A stretch of DNA of 64,000 bases from Nostoc sp. JL34 (GTDB lineage Bacteria > Cyanobacteriota > Cyanobacteriia > Cyanobacteriales > Nostocaceae). Positions 25,903 through 35,628 of this stretch are shown here, piece after piece (the first letter of the stretch is position 1; the number at the start of each line of letters is the position of its first letter). A model generated the notes under the pieces. The model was given only the letters and a program-made list of their open reading frames with translations, was not told the origin of the DNA and ran no database searches. Position numbers and translations under genes: made by a program. The stretch is taken from contig NZ_JABXKQ010000135.1 in NCBI RefSeq assembly GCF_017114945.1, positions 1 to 64,000 on the forward strand. The letters run 5' to 3'.

Positions 25903-27417
25903 TTATGATTTAATGATATACCATATTCCATTACTATTTTGACGTAATATCCGATATCTTTGCTCAATAAATTCCAGCATTCTTGGGAATTTATCTTTGA
26001 TTATAGGCTCTTGAATATAATCAATAAAGATATAAGGAGGCTTAGATATATCTAACTGTTCTATAAGTTTTGGCCATTGTTCAGGTAGAAAGTATTCAAG
26101 TGCCCAACCCCGTAGTGATGTTGCTTGGGTTCGATCGGAGAAGTAGTAAATAGATGGATCGCCTGCTACATAAATATCACCAGAGAGACTTCCTGGTTGA
26201 GAAATAAAGTCAGCCTCTGAACGAAGTGATGGATATTTTTCTCTAAAGACACTCTGATATTTCAATCGTGTATCTTCAGCTAAAGCAAAGTTATTCTGAG
26301 CCAAAATAACACTCTTTTTTGCCAAAGGGTATGAGAAAGGCAAGAAAAATAAAAAGATGAGCAAAATTGCAGTAATTGGGGAATGTAATTCTTTTAAAGG
26401 CTGCCATAAGATATCTAATCCTTTAGTTGCTAAAATACCTACAGGTACAAACAATAGTAAATAATGGTACTCCCACAATGCCCCACTTTGTAGAAAAATC
26501 ACGCCAAAAGCAAAAATACACCAAACAACAAGTAGCAAAGTTAATATATTCTTAGACTTACACAATGAGACATTCACTGCAACAATAGCTACTAAAATTA
26601 AAGGGTAAAAACCATAAAAAAACCATTTAATCCCGGAGATTAAGTTACTTTTATCAAATACCAGATTAGCAACAATCCGAGGAGGAACTATAAAAAATGT
26701 CTCATACAAAATTGAGAGGCTGTTAAACCAAGCAAAGTAGCAGATAACAGCTAGAAGCGGAAATATAATTCCTATAAAAAGTGGCGGAAAAATTACAATG
26801 AGTTCTTTGGCAATACTGCGATTCTTTATTAAGACATAATATATCAATACAGTTAGCCAAAACGGAAGTAATAGAAGTAAAAAAAGTAATTTAAATATGA
26901 GGACAACTCCACCAAAAAAACCTGAAAATAAAAGTAATAAAAATCTTTTTTTACCCTCATACTTAAAAGATTGAGAAGTCATCCAAAGACAAAGGAATAG
27001 AGGAAACCCAACCAGTGCTTCCACTTGAGTAAGATCCCAAGCTCCTGAAACAATATAGTAAACACCAACCGTTAACAAAGGTACTAGACTTGCGATCACC
27101 TGATACCGAAAATAGCTTTTGAGAGTCAGCAGCAAGATTAGAGAAAAAACCTCCATGTAAATAAGTTCAAAGACATGAATGCCAATTTCATTAAAACCAA
27201 ACAAAGTTCCTGCCAAAAAATAAAAGTAGAAAATCCCCGGTTGCTTCACATCCCAAAAATCACGATAGAGTACTTTTCCTTGTTGCATCTCCAAAGCACC
27301 TAGCCTAAAAAATGCTTGATCTCCATCAAATGGAAAAGGTAAATGTACAAGACCAATTATGACAATAACAATCAAAACTAGAAAGTCAATTCTATTTAAT
27401 TTAGGAATACCAATCAT
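25903..27417 (-). CDS. GT39/ArnT-like membrane glycosyltransferase
   Basis: 504 aa with about 10-12 predicted helices. The first extracytoplasmic loop carries DGDQAFFRLGALEMQQGKVLYRDFWDVKQPG, with the acidic residues expected of PMT_2/GT39 enzymes that take sugars from polyprenyl-phosphate carriers. A ~100-residue soluble C-terminal domain follows the last helix (YVAGDPSIYYFSDR, PPYIFIDYIQEP). The acceptor is unknown; cell-surface glycans are likely. The gene is more A/T-rich than its neighbours and is flanked on both sides by the same duplicated sequence (25671-25826 and 27576-27735), suggesting insertion or rearrangement here. Confidence 0.85.
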   Translation of the reverse strand: MIGIPKLNRIDFLVLIVIVIIGLVHLPFPFDGDQAFFRLGALEMQQGKVLYRDFWDVKQPGIFYFYFLAGTLFGFNEIGIHVFELIYMEVFSLILLLTLKSYFRYQVIASLVPLLTVGVYYIVSGAWDLTQVEALVGFPLFLCLWMTSQSFKYEGKKRFLLLLFSGFFGGVVLIFKLLFLLLLLPFWLTVLIYYVLIKNRSIAKELIVIFPPLFIGIIFPLLAVICYFAWFNSLSILYETFFIVPPRIVANLVFDKSNLISGIKWFFYGFYPLILVAIVAVNVSLCKSKNILTLLLVVWCIFAFGVIFLQSGALWEYHYLLLFVPVGILATKGLDILWQPLKELHSPITAILLIFLFFLPFSYPLAKKSVILAQNNFALAEDTRLKYQSVFREKYPSLRSEADFISQPGSLSGDIYVAGDPSIYYFSDRTQATSLRGWALEYFLPEQWPKLIEQLDISKPPYIFIDYIQEPIIKDKFPRMLEFIEQRYRILRQNSNGIWYIIKS

Positions 27418-27647
27418 GTGATTTTAATTTAAGCGATTGACAAAATGGCTTCCCTACTTGAGGAAAGTATCCGTCGCAAAAGAAGAAAAATAGATAATTT
27501 ATGAATAAATTAGGACTATTATAGTAAGCATATAATAGGCACATTTTCAGTTACATAAAGCTTACATGAATTCTTGGTAAAAACTATATATAGTATTTTG
27601 TGAGAAGGGTAGAATGCGCCCAAAAAACTAACTGATGCTGCGGTAAC

Positions 27648-29123
27648 TCAACTTGATTGTCGCCAATGTGTAGGTGCTTCGATATAATCGGGTAGACGAG
27701 TGGTGCGATCGCCAAGTGCCTCTCTAATCTGCTGCAACTCTAAGTTTTTCGCTCCAGTCAAAATTGTCCCTTCCAGTTTGACATCACTAAGATTAGCTTG
27801 CGAGAAGTTAGCTCCCATCAGGTTTGCCTGAGTCAGGTTAGCTTGATACAAGGTTGCCCTATATAGGTTTGCTCCGATGAGGTTAGCCTGATACAGGTCA
27901 GCTTCCGTTAAGCTAGCTTCTGAAAGGTTGGCAAAATAAACTTCTGTTTGGTGGAGTTTGGCTGCATTCAAGTTAGCCCCAGAAAGGTTAGCACCATTCA
28001 AGTTAGCCCCTGAGAGATTGGCTCCAATCAAACCCGTTGTATGCAGGTTGGCTTTCCCCAATTTTGCTCCTTGCAAGTTAGCTAAAAATAGCTTTGCTCC
28101 AGAAAGATTGGCGACTTTTAAGGTCGCTTGTTGCAAGTTAGCTTTATAAAGGTTCGCTCCCTGTAAATTAGCTGCACGCAGACTTGCTCCAGAGAGATTA
28201 GCTGAACGCAGGTTTGCTCCAGAGAGGTTGGTACGATTAAGGTTAGCCCAACAAAGGTTGGCTCCACATAAGCTAGCTTTTAGTAATTTGGTTTCATAGA
28301 GAATAGACTTAATGAGTTTAGCGCCGTTGAGGTCAGCTTCACTCAAGTCAGCCCCACGCAGGTCAGCCCCACTCAAGTCAGCCCCACGCAGGTCAGCTTG
28401 TTGTAGGTTAGCTTTTAGCAGGTCTGCTTGTCTAATGTCGGTATTACGTAAATCAAGTTTCTGATCTTTTGGGTCTTCGAGTAAATTACGCCTGCCGATA
28501 ACAGTCAGGGCTGCTTGAATATCAGTGCGGATTTTTGGCAATTCTTCATGGAGATTTTGCTCCAACTGCTGTGTCGGACGCGACCCGCCTCTACGCCTAC
28601 TTGAGTAAACTCCTCCTTGATATTCCGGCTTTTGTTGCTCCCCTTTTACGTGCTGGATAGGTGCATTCTCTCGGACAAAGGCAGTGAGAATTTCCATAAT
28701 TGTCCAGTGTTCTTTAGGAAAATCCTGAGCAACTCTTTCTAGTGCATAAATTGCGCCTGTCCGGGTTTCAACTTTTTCATGGCCAAGCTGGGAAATTGCC
28801 CCCATAAAGCGTTCTGCAATCAATCTGTCTTGATTGAGTTTTGCATTTTGAATGCCAATTTCCACGTTTTTCTCAGCTGCGATCGCATTTTTCTGCATCG
28901 CTTGGGCACGCCTTGCTGCATAATAAGTATTAAACATTGCTGCCGATGCTAGAAAAACTATTGCAGTAGTTGTTAATGCTTGGTTTCTATACTGGATTTT
29001 TTCCTGGATTGACAATTCTTTAATACTGGACAATACGAAGAAAATTACAGTCAATGAGAAGCCAAATATAACTGTTATAGTTATCAACCAATTCAACAGA
29101 GCGTCTGTCTTTTTAGAAGACAT
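27648..29123 (-). CDS. Membrane-anchored pentapeptide-repeat protein (paralogue 2)
   Basis: 491 aa. Two N-terminal helices (about 10-33 and 45-68) and a linker with ISQLGHEKVETRTGAIYALERVAQDFP, as in paralogue 1. About 38 A(N/D)LxX pentapeptides lie between residues ~230 and 455, and the C-cap ends GDRTTRLPDYIEAPTHW. A 35-residue insertion (about 170-205; YSSRRRGGSRPTQQ) is absent from paralogue 1. AAGGAAA precedes ATG. A downstream copy of its 3' end persists at 25.7-25.8 kb. Confidence 0.93.
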   Translation of the reverse strand: MSSKKTDALLNWLITITVIFGFSLTVIFFVLSSIKELSIQEKIQYRNQALTTTAIVFLASAAMFNTYYAARRAQAMQKNAIAAEKNVEIGIQNAKLNQDRLIAERFMGAISQLGHEKVETRTGAIYALERVAQDFPKEHWTIMEILTAFVRENAPIQHVKGEQQKPEYQGGVYSSRRRGGSRPTQQLEQNLHEELPKIRTDIQAALTVIGRRNLLEDPKDQKLDLRNTDIRQADLLKANLQQADLRGADLSGADLRGADLSEADLNGAKLIKSILYETKLLKASLCGANLCWANLNRTNLSGANLRSANLSGASLRAANLQGANLYKANLQQATLKVANLSGAKLFLANLQGAKLGKANLHTTGLIGANLSGANLNGANLSGANLNAAKLHQTEVYFANLSEASLTEADLYQANLIGANLYRATLYQANLTQANLMGANFSQANLSDVKLEGTILTGAKNLELQQIREALGDRTTRLPDYIEAPTHWRQSS

Positions 29124-29396
29124 GGTAAAGATTTTCCTTACAACCTAGAATTATTACTTAGATGTTGGGGAAAAATAGTATAGCATTTAGCAGAAAATTA
29201 TAATAGGTGTCAAGATACTCATTGAAGTAGGGAATAATATCGAATACACTTATATATTACGACATAAATAAACCACCCATTCCAAATCAATGAAACGCTT
29301 GCGGTACAAGAATTACGAATGACGCTGAAAATAGGGAATGGAGAGTTAGGAGTAGGGAGTAGGTAAAAGTAATCAAGCGGGCATGATATTAGTATT

Positions 29397-30107
29397 TTAC
29401 TCAGAGAATTTGGTTTCTCTAAGGTTTGCCCCGTCGAGTATGGCATCATTGAGAATTGCCTCATGCAAACTAGCTAGATATAAACTTGCACAATGCAGGT
29501 TAGCTTTAGTGAGGTTAGCTCTTTTTAGGTTGGCTACACTGAGGATTGCTCCTTCTAGGTTGGCTAGATATAAGTTAGCTCCTTCTAGATTAGCTGCACT
29601 AAGTATTGCCCCCGCTAAATTAGCTTCTCTGAGATTGGCCCCAGCAAGATTAGTTTGATAGAGATTTGTTTGTTCTAGGTTCGCCCCATTTAAGTTTGCT
29701 CCTCTCATGTCTGTGAAGCTTAAATCAAGTTGCTCATTTTCTGGATCTTTGTTTGCATCTCTTCTGGCGATAACAGTCAGGGCTGCTTGAATATCTACAC
29801 GAACTTTTGTTGACAGGTTGCTCCTTACTTCTTCTTGAGGCATATAAGCAGCATTTTCTCGGACAAAAGTGCTAAGAATGTCTATGATTATCCAGTGGTA
29901 GTGTGGATGATTATGGGCAATCTGCTCTAAATCATTAATTATAGCTAGACTGGTTTCTATTGTATTATTTCTTAGCTGTTCACTTGCTATTTTTAAGCGT
30001 TGTTTCGGTAACTGATGCTGAGTATTTTTAACTTGTTCCTGAAAAGCGTGTATCCACAGGAATATTTTTGATAGATTGAGGTGATTTTTTGGGGAAATAT
30101 TTTTCAT
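29397..30107 (-). CDS. Short pentapeptide-repeat protein (paralogue 3)
   Basis: 236 aa. It keeps a shortened version of the linker (EQIAHNHPHYHWIIIDILSTFVRENA, IQAALTVIARRD) and about 18 pentapeptides (residues 140-232), but lacks both N-terminal membrane helices and the C-terminal cap of its two paralogues, ending GANLRETKFSE. It may be a truncated but still translated copy: the frame is intact, yet the ATG has no clear ribosome site. It lies 273 bp upstream of paralogue 2 on the same strand; that spacer shows no other gene. Confidence 0.75.
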   Translation of the reverse strand: MKNISPKNHLNLSKIFLWIHAFQEQVKNTQHQLPKQRLKIASEQLRNNTIETSLAIINDLEQIAHNHPHYHWIIIDILSTFVRENAAYMPQEEVRSNLSTKVRVDIQAALTVIARRDANKDPENEQLDLSFTDMRGANLNGANLEQTNLYQTNLAGANLREANLAGAILSAANLEGANLYLANLEGAILSVANLKRANLTKANLHCASLYLASLHEAILNDAILDGANLRETKFSE

Positions 30108-30399
30108 GGTACGAAAAGCATTAATAATTACTTCAAATATCTGTCAAATACTCGCAGTATCTTTTAACAATTTATTTGCGTATGCTATTGTTTCATGCAT
30201 GGTCAATATTTGAATATGTTAATGCAAAAAACAAAATGGAGACTATAACTTTTGATTGAGTAGACATGAGCATATACACTGCTGCTATCCTCAGTTATTA
30301 TTTGTACTCACTAGGCTTTATTATTCGCTAACAATTAACCATCATCATGATGATTTGAATTTATTCATAATCAGTAATTAACGAAATCTGAGTATTAAA

Positions 30400-31605
30400 A
30401 TGCAGCAAAAATTACAGCCAATAGTTAAAGAACTGGTGTTAGTTGGTGGGGGTCATAGCCACGCTATTGTTATGAAAATGTTCGGGATGAAACCGTTACC
30501 CGGAGTCCGTTTAACCTTGATTACCGCAGCATCAGAGACAGCCTACTCTGGAATGTTACCAGGACATATTGCCGGATTTTATAGCCACGATGAATGCCAT
30601 ATTGACTTGCGACCCTTGGCGAACTTTGCTCAAGCACAGTTGTATATTGACACAGTAGTTGCCCTAGACTTGGAAAACAACAAAGTTCTTTGTGCTAACG
30701 GACTTGCGGTAGATTTTGATGTGCTGTCTGTTGATATTGGCAGCACTCCGTCTACAATATCTGTATCAGGTGCGGCAGAATATGCGATCGCAGCTAAACC
30801 AGTATCGCAGCTATTAGAGCATTGGCATGAACTAATTGCAGCCGTAAGTAAAAAACCTCAAGAACCAATTAGTATTGCGATCACAGGTGGAGGTGCAGGC
30901 GGTGTAGAATTGGCGCTATCGATGCAATCTTATTTACATCGGATTTTGCATCAAGCTCAACAACCTATTCAAAACCTAGAAATTCATTTATTTCAGCGTG
31001 GACAAGAACTGATGCCCAATTACTATCAATCAGTGCGGCATCAACTTCAGCAAATTTTAACTGAGCGAGGTATTAAACTCCATCTTGGAGAAACTGTGTG
31101 TAAAATTGCACCCATAACATCCAGGGAAACTCAAGAAGTATTTGAAATTAAATGTGAATCTGGGTTGAAAGTAGAATGCAATAAAATCTTTTGGGTAACA
31201 CAAGCATCAGCGCCTAACTGGTTAAAAAACGCTGGACTAGGAACTGATGAGCAAGGTTTTATTTTGGTAGAAGACACGTTGCAATCTCAAACCCACCCGC
31301 AGGTATTTGCCTCTGGTGACATTGCCACAATGATAAATCATCCGCGTCCAAAAGCTGGGGTATTTGCTGTTAGACAAGGTAAACCTTTGTTTGATAATTT
31401 GCAGCGAATTTTATTAGGCAAGCCGCTCAAACCTTATAGACCACAGAAACAATATTTGAGTTTAATTGGTACAGGAGACAAACGAGCCATAGCCACACGA
31501 GGTATCATCACCTTACCACCCCACAAACTATTGTGGCGTTACAAAAATTGGATTGACCGCCGCTTCATGAAAGGACTGGGGACTAGTACCGCAAGGCGGA
31601 ATTAA
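30400..31605 (+). CDS. NDH-2-like FAD oxidoreductase, resembles SelD N-terminal fusion domain
   Basis: 401 aa. Rossmann motif LVLVGGGHSHAIV (13-25), second nucleotide site ITGGGAGGVELA (about 163-174) and FAD motif VFASGDIA (about 304). The sequence (YSGMLPGHIAGFY, HIDLRPLA) matches the flavoprotein domain that in many cyanobacteria is fused to selenophosphate synthetase SelD. Here the protein stops just after LLWRYKNWIDRRFM, the place where the SelD part normally begins, and the last eight residues (GTSTARRN) are encoded by a repeat GTACCGCAAGGCGGAATTAAAAATT. Either a stand-alone member or a copy that lost its SelD half. Electron donor and acceptor are unknown. Confidence 0.8.
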   Translation: MQQKLQPIVKELVLVGGGHSHAIVMKMFGMKPLPGVRLTLITAASETAYSGMLPGHIAGFYSHDECHIDLRPLANFAQAQLYIDTVVALDLENNKVLCANGLAVDFDVLSVDIGSTPSTISVSGAAEYAIAAKPVSQLLEHWHELIAAVSKKPQEPISIAITGGGAGGVELALSMQSYLHRILHQAQQPIQNLEIHLFQRGQELMPNYYQSVRHQLQQILTERGIKLHLGETVCKIAPITSRETQEVFEIKCESGLKVECNKIFWVTQASAPNWLKNAGLGTDEQGFILVEDTLQSQTHPQVFASGDIATMINHPRPKAGVFAVRQGKPLFDNLQRILLGKPLKPYRPQKQYLSLIGTGDKRAIATRGIITLPPHKLLWRYKNWIDRRFMKGLGTSTARRN

Positions 31606-31630
31606 AAATTAAAAATTAAAAATTAAAAAT
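31588..31630. repeat. ATTAAAA heptamer tract after GTACCGCAAGGCGG
   Basis: Four copies of an ATTAAAA heptamer follow GTACCGCAAGGCGGA. The same heptamer runs occur at about 41,207-41,232 and 45,770-45,791. It overlaps the stop of the FAD oxidoreductase gene. Confidence 0.75.
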
Positions 31631-31745
31631 GAATACAGTATAAGGGTTTCGTTGATTTGGAATGGTTGGTTTATTTCCGTCGTGTTGTACTAGGGACTTG
31701 GGGAGATGAGGGAGATGAGGAAGATTAATTAAACTAAGTGTTTTC

Positions 31746-31780
31746 CCAATCCCCAATCCCCAATCCCCAATCCCCAATCC
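31746..31780. repeat. STRR CCCCAAT heptamers abutting the TPR gene stop
   Basis: Five CCCCAAT-type heptamers end 3 bases before the stop codon of the minus-strand TPR gene, so its transcript would carry a (GGGGATT)n run directly after the stop. A G-rich stretch (GGGACTTGGGGAGATGAGGG) lies 60 bp to the left on the plus strand. Confidence 0.9.
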
Positions 31781-31782
31781 CA

Positions 31783-33603
31783 TCATCTAAGCTGTTCAAT
31801 TAGCTCAATAATTTGTTGATAATACTGGATATTCCCTTCTTGGTAATACAAGTCTGCGGATTTCTGGAAATCGGTAATTGCTCCCTCAGAGTCTCCCAGA
31901 TTTCTGTAGACATCTGCCCGAAGAATGTAAGCTGAAGCCCAATTAGGCTGACGCTGTAAGGCTTGGTTTAAGTCTGCAAGCGCTCCTTGTAAGTCTCCCA
32001 ACAGAGAACGGCTACGACCGCGATTGTACCAGTCTTCGGCAAAGCTGGGGTCGATCGCGATCGCTCGACTGTAATCTTCTATTGCCCCTTGATATTCTTC
32101 TAGGGCATAGCGAGCATTAGCGCGATCGCTGTAAAATGCAGCAGATTGGGGATTGATTTGCAAAGCTTGGGTGTAATCTGCGATCGCACTTTCATAAGCT
32201 TCTAAAGCATAATGGGTTGAACCTCGGTTGTAATATGCTTCAATTAAATTAGGATTAATTTGTAATGCTTGGTTATAATCGGCGATCGCTCCTTGTTCAT
32301 CCCCCAAAAGACGACGAGCATTTCCGCGATTGCAATAGGCTTGGGAAAATTCAGGGACAAGCTCTATGGCTTGAGTGTTATCATCAATTGCACCCTGTAA
32401 ATCTTGCAGAGCTTCACGGGCAATACTCCGACCATAATAAGCTGCGGCTAAGTTATCATTAATCTGTAATGCTCGATCATAATCTTTAATTGCGCCTTTA
32501 TGATCTCCTAAAGAACGACGAGCCGCCGCGCGATCACAATATCCTTCTGCTAAATTAGGATTGAGTTGTAATAGGCGATTGCTATCTTCAATTGCACCTT
32601 GATAATCTCCCAATCGGCGACGAGCATTTGCCCGGAAGCCGTATACTAAAGCTAGAGTCGGATTTTCTTGTAATGCTTGGTCATAATCTGCGATCGCACC
32701 CTGATAATCTTCAAGAGTACTACGAACCAAACCGCGCTCAGAATAAGCTTGCACATCATCAGGATTCAGCTTTAATGCTTGGTTAAAGTCTTCAATTGCT
32801 TCATGATAGTTTTTGAGGTGAGCAAGCACAAGACCCCGATTATAGTACGCTCCAGCAAAGTTGGGGTTGATTTTTAGGGCGTGGTTGTAATCGGCGATCG
32901 CACTTTGATAATTTGCTAGGGCGTAGTGAGCATTACCTCGATTATGATAAGCTTCTGCCAAGTTAGGATCTAATTGTAATGCTTGGTTATGGTCAGTGAT
33001 CGCTTCCTGATAATTTCCTAAAATCTGGTGAATATTGCCCCGATTGCTGTAGGCTGCGGCAAAATGGGGATGCCATTGTAAAGCTTGTTGAAAATCTGCG
33101 ATTGCCCCTTGACGATCGCCACGTTCAAAAAGAGTTACCCCCCGATTATGATAAGCATTGGCAATATCAATATTGATATTATCAGCTAATTGGGTACTCA
33201 TTTCTATAGTTTGGATATAATCTGCGATCGCTTTGTCGTAGTTTTCTAAAGCAAAGTAGGCATTTCCCCGGCTGTGGTAGGATTGGGCCAGATTGGGATC
33301 TAATTGTAATGCCTGATTATGGTCAGCGATCGCACTTTGATAATCGGCTAAAAAGTAACGAGCATTAGCCCGATTGCAATAGGCTGTGGCAAAATTGGCA
33401 TTGATTTCGACTGCGCGATTGAAGTTGGCGATCGCACTGCGATAATCTTGGAGTTGACCACTTAAAATCAGTCCTCGATTATGATAAGCTTCGGCATAGT
33501 CAGGATTTAGCTTGATTGCTTGGGTGTAAGCTGCGATCGCTGCTTGATAATCTCCTTGCGAATTGTGTTTTAATCCTTGGTTGAAAAAATCTTCAGCATT
33601 CAT
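31783..33603 (-). CDS. Long tetratricopeptide-repeat protein
   Basis: 606 aa composed almost entirely of about 17 consecutive 34-residue TPRs; typical unit A(Y/F)YNRGxxxxxLGDYQGAIADYxQALQLNPN. No signal peptide, membrane helix or catalytic domain is visible. The units are regular and canonical, suggesting a continuous superhelix for protein binding. Such soluble cyanobacterial TPR proteins act as assembly or scaffolding factors, but the partner cannot be named. Convergent with the FAD oxidoreductase gene. ATG at 33603 without a strong ribosome site. Confidence 0.95.
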   Translation of the reverse strand: MNAEDFFNQGLKHNSQGDYQAAIAAYTQAIKLNPDYAEAYHNRGLILSGQLQDYRSAIANFNRAVEINANFATAYCNRANARYFLADYQSAIADHNQALQLDPNLAQSYHSRGNAYFALENYDKAIADYIQTIEMSTQLADNINIDIANAYHNRGVTLFERGDRQGAIADFQQALQWHPHFAAAYSNRGNIHQILGNYQEAITDHNQALQLDPNLAEAYHNRGNAHYALANYQSAIADYNHALKINPNFAGAYYNRGLVLAHLKNYHEAIEDFNQALKLNPDDVQAYSERGLVRSTLEDYQGAIADYDQALQENPTLALVYGFRANARRRLGDYQGAIEDSNRLLQLNPNLAEGYCDRAAARRSLGDHKGAIKDYDRALQINDNLAAAYYGRSIAREALQDLQGAIDDNTQAIELVPEFSQAYCNRGNARRLLGDEQGAIADYNQALQINPNLIEAYYNRGSTHYALEAYESAIADYTQALQINPQSAAFYSDRANARYALEEYQGAIEDYSRAIAIDPSFAEDWYNRGRSRSLLGDLQGALADLNQALQRQPNWASAYILRADVYRNLGDSEGAITDFQKSADLYYQEGNIQYYQQIIELIEQLR

Positions 33604-33739
33604 ATAGTTTTTTTGGCTTTTGACATTCTCTAGCCTAAAGCATCGGGATTGTTAACGATATGTTTTGAAAATCATTCCAACTACTATTTTGTTTGTTGCT
33701 AGGATTTTTGTTTCAATTTTGTGAACGGGTTTCATTTAT

Positions 33740-33874
33740 GTGAAAGTTCAATTTCGTCTGGTCAGTCTTAATGACTTGGTTGTTTCAATCCCGTTGCTAG
33801 GAATCATTGTTGCTATCGAAGAGTATGAGAAGATATGGGAAAAATTATCATCAGATGAAAACAGTAAAAATTAA
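33740..33874 (+). CDS. Possible 44-residue protein or antitoxin-like remnant
   Basis: A GTG-initiated frame ending at TAA 33872-33874. The translation has a hydrophobic centre (LVVSIPLLGIIVAI) and an acidic amphipathic end EEYEKIWEKLSSDEN that resembles the tails of small antitoxins. No good ribosome site is visible. It is the only codon-like stretch in the 462-bp gap 33604-34065 and could be chance or a gene fragment. Confidence 0.25.
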   Translation: MKVQFRLVSLNDLVVSIPLLGIIVAIEEYEKIWEKLSSDENSKN

Positions 33875-34065
33875 TAAAACCTCTCTTACTGTTTGTGGAG
33901 TTCAGTTAAATGTGAGCAGCTACTTTTTGCCTTAAAGGAGTGCCCATATCTTAGTCACCTCGGTAGATGCGTTAACCAGATTTACTTATCTTTACATAGA
34001 TTAGTTTTTTCGCACCGACTTACTTATTTTGGTTAGATTGATCAAGTTTTCCCAATAAGAAAAAA

Positions 34066-35025
34066 CTAAGATTTACTTTTATCTGCTTCTTTCTGCGCCG
34101 CCTCACTGTATTTCTTATATAGTTGAGTCCGAATTTTAGCTTCCTGATAACGGCTGTGGTTTTGTGGCACTGTACTCATTAAATCTGAAGCCCGTTGCCA
34201 CTTAGCAGCTATCTCTAACCACTGAGTTGAGGTTGTGGCTGTTTTACCAGATGCAGAAGCTTGGTTGGCAATTCGCACAGATATTGAGAATGGGTCATCA
34301 GATGCCTCAGAAAGGCTATTATTAGAAGCAGCGGATGGTGTTTGGGCTTTCCTCTCGTTAGTATTTTTTGTGGTTAAAGATTTGGAAGTTTCTAGTTGCA
34401 TTAGGTTTTTCAGTTGATTACCTAACTGGGCATAAACAACCCAACTAAGCAACAACAAGGAGCATAAACCAGCCGCTACTAATATCTTTGTTTGTTGAGG
34501 TTTATTTTTGTATTTTTCTTTGTTAATAAGTACTAAAGGACGAGAGACTGAAGTTTTAGGAAAATTTGGTTTTCCTAGTTCAGCTTGAGCTTCTGTGAAA
34601 TCTTTAATTAGTTGCTTTACAATATTGGGCTGAATTAACGTAATTTCCTGTGACCAAAGCAATTGGTTTTCGCGATCGCTATCTATTTCCTTTAACCACA
34701 GTAATTGTTGTTCTCGAACAATCCGACTGTTGATATTGACTCGGCGAATATGACGCGGGGCAATGGACTCCAGAATTTGGTGGACTTGTTCGACGAGGGG
34801 AGATTGCTCAAGTTGCTCTATCCTGGCCGCCTCGCACAGAAGTTGTAAGACACCATCAGAAAAAATAGCTCTAGTTCTGACACCAGATTTAGCTAGCTTT
34901 TCATTCAATAGCTGAATAATCGCCGCAACGCTACCTTGGTGGGCTTGCCAAGCGATATCGTTTATTCGATCTACCATCTGAAATTTAGTGATAGCTCTTC
35001 CACCCTGACTGATTAACGTACTCAT
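34066..35025 (-). CDS. Cyanobacterial single-pass membrane protein of unknown function
   Basis: 319 aa. N-terminal soluble domain (about 20-140) with AIIQLLNEKLAKSGVRTRAIF, APRHIRRVNINSRIVREQQLLWL and ENQLLWSQEI, a wording I associate with cyanobacterial hypothetical proteins. One membrane helix lies at 180-200 (ILVAAGLCSLLLLSWVVYA), then a Ser/Thr-rich linker. The C-terminal helical motif (residues ~247-310) has W-x2-A-x5-W-x2-A-x2-LM-x-VP-x2-H-x2-Y-x2-A-x-(T/K), seen in many exported cyanobacterial proteins. The start may be residue 1 or Met17; neither has a ribosome site. Function unknown. Confidence 0.75.
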   Translation of the reverse strand: MSTLISQGGRAITKFQMVDRINDIAWQAHQGSVAAIIQLLNEKLAKSGVRTRAIFSDGVLQLLCEAARIEQLEQSPLVEQVHQILESIAPRHIRRVNINSRIVREQQLLWLKEIDSDRENQLLWSQEITLIQPNIVKQLIKDFTEAQAELGKPNFPKTSVSRPLVLINKEKYKNKPQQTKILVAAGLCSLLLLSWVVYAQLGNQLKNLMQLETSKSLTTKNTNERKAQTPSAASNNSLSEASDDPFSISVRIANQASASGKTATTSTQWLEIAAKWQRASDLMSTVPQNHSRYQEAKIRTQLYKKYSEAAQKEADKSKS

Positions 35026-35628
35026 TAATTTAGGGACTCTTTTCTACTGACCTTGATCTTGTCTTCGATTTTACGAGTAAAAAGATGAGTTGCCAAATAA
35101 AATCATAAATATACAGCCTTCCTTTTCGCTTGGGTAAGGACACTCGATCGCGCTCAGTTAATTGGACACTCCCACGCCTTGAAAGCGTAGAATTTCTCGG
35201 CTGAAACTGCACTTTCAGGGTAACGCCCATGCTGGCAGACAAGCTACCTGTTTGACATAGTACATTATCATGTCTTTTAGCGATCGCCTTTACTCAGATT
35301 GAGGTAGGTGAATACACTCTGCGATAGTCCGAATCACCCACCAAAAGCGATCGCAAATTTATGGCTAGATAGTATAGCGTTTCCCGAACTAGCGAAGTAC
35401 ACGTGTAGGGGCACGGGAGCAAAGGAGAGGATCTCCTGCCTAATCTCCAAAAATATTGTTCAAATACCAAACAAAATAGCTTTATCGGGATACTTTTGTG
35501 AGTAATTCTTGATTTTTTTGCTTTTTTGTCAGAATGGCAATACTAAATAGCACAGCGATCGTTACATTAGAAGATATATAAATAAAAATCATTGTTGATT
35601 TTTATTCGTTCGCAGTTCACACAAAACC
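35026..35628. other. Intergenic region with dispersed repeat fragments
   Basis: 603 bp. It holds GCGATCGC sites at about 35,279 and 35,348, a half copy of the GTAGGGGCACGG palindrome family at 35,406-35,417, and an A/T-rich leader before the oligopeptidase gene. An open 70-codon minus-strand frame at 35030-35242 has no features of a real gene. Confidence 0.45.

Noticed and set aside
35030..35242. 70-codon minus-strand frame upstream of the unknown membrane protein
   Set aside because: No ribosome site, no motif, mixed composition and it covers the likely promoter of the next gene; treated as chance.
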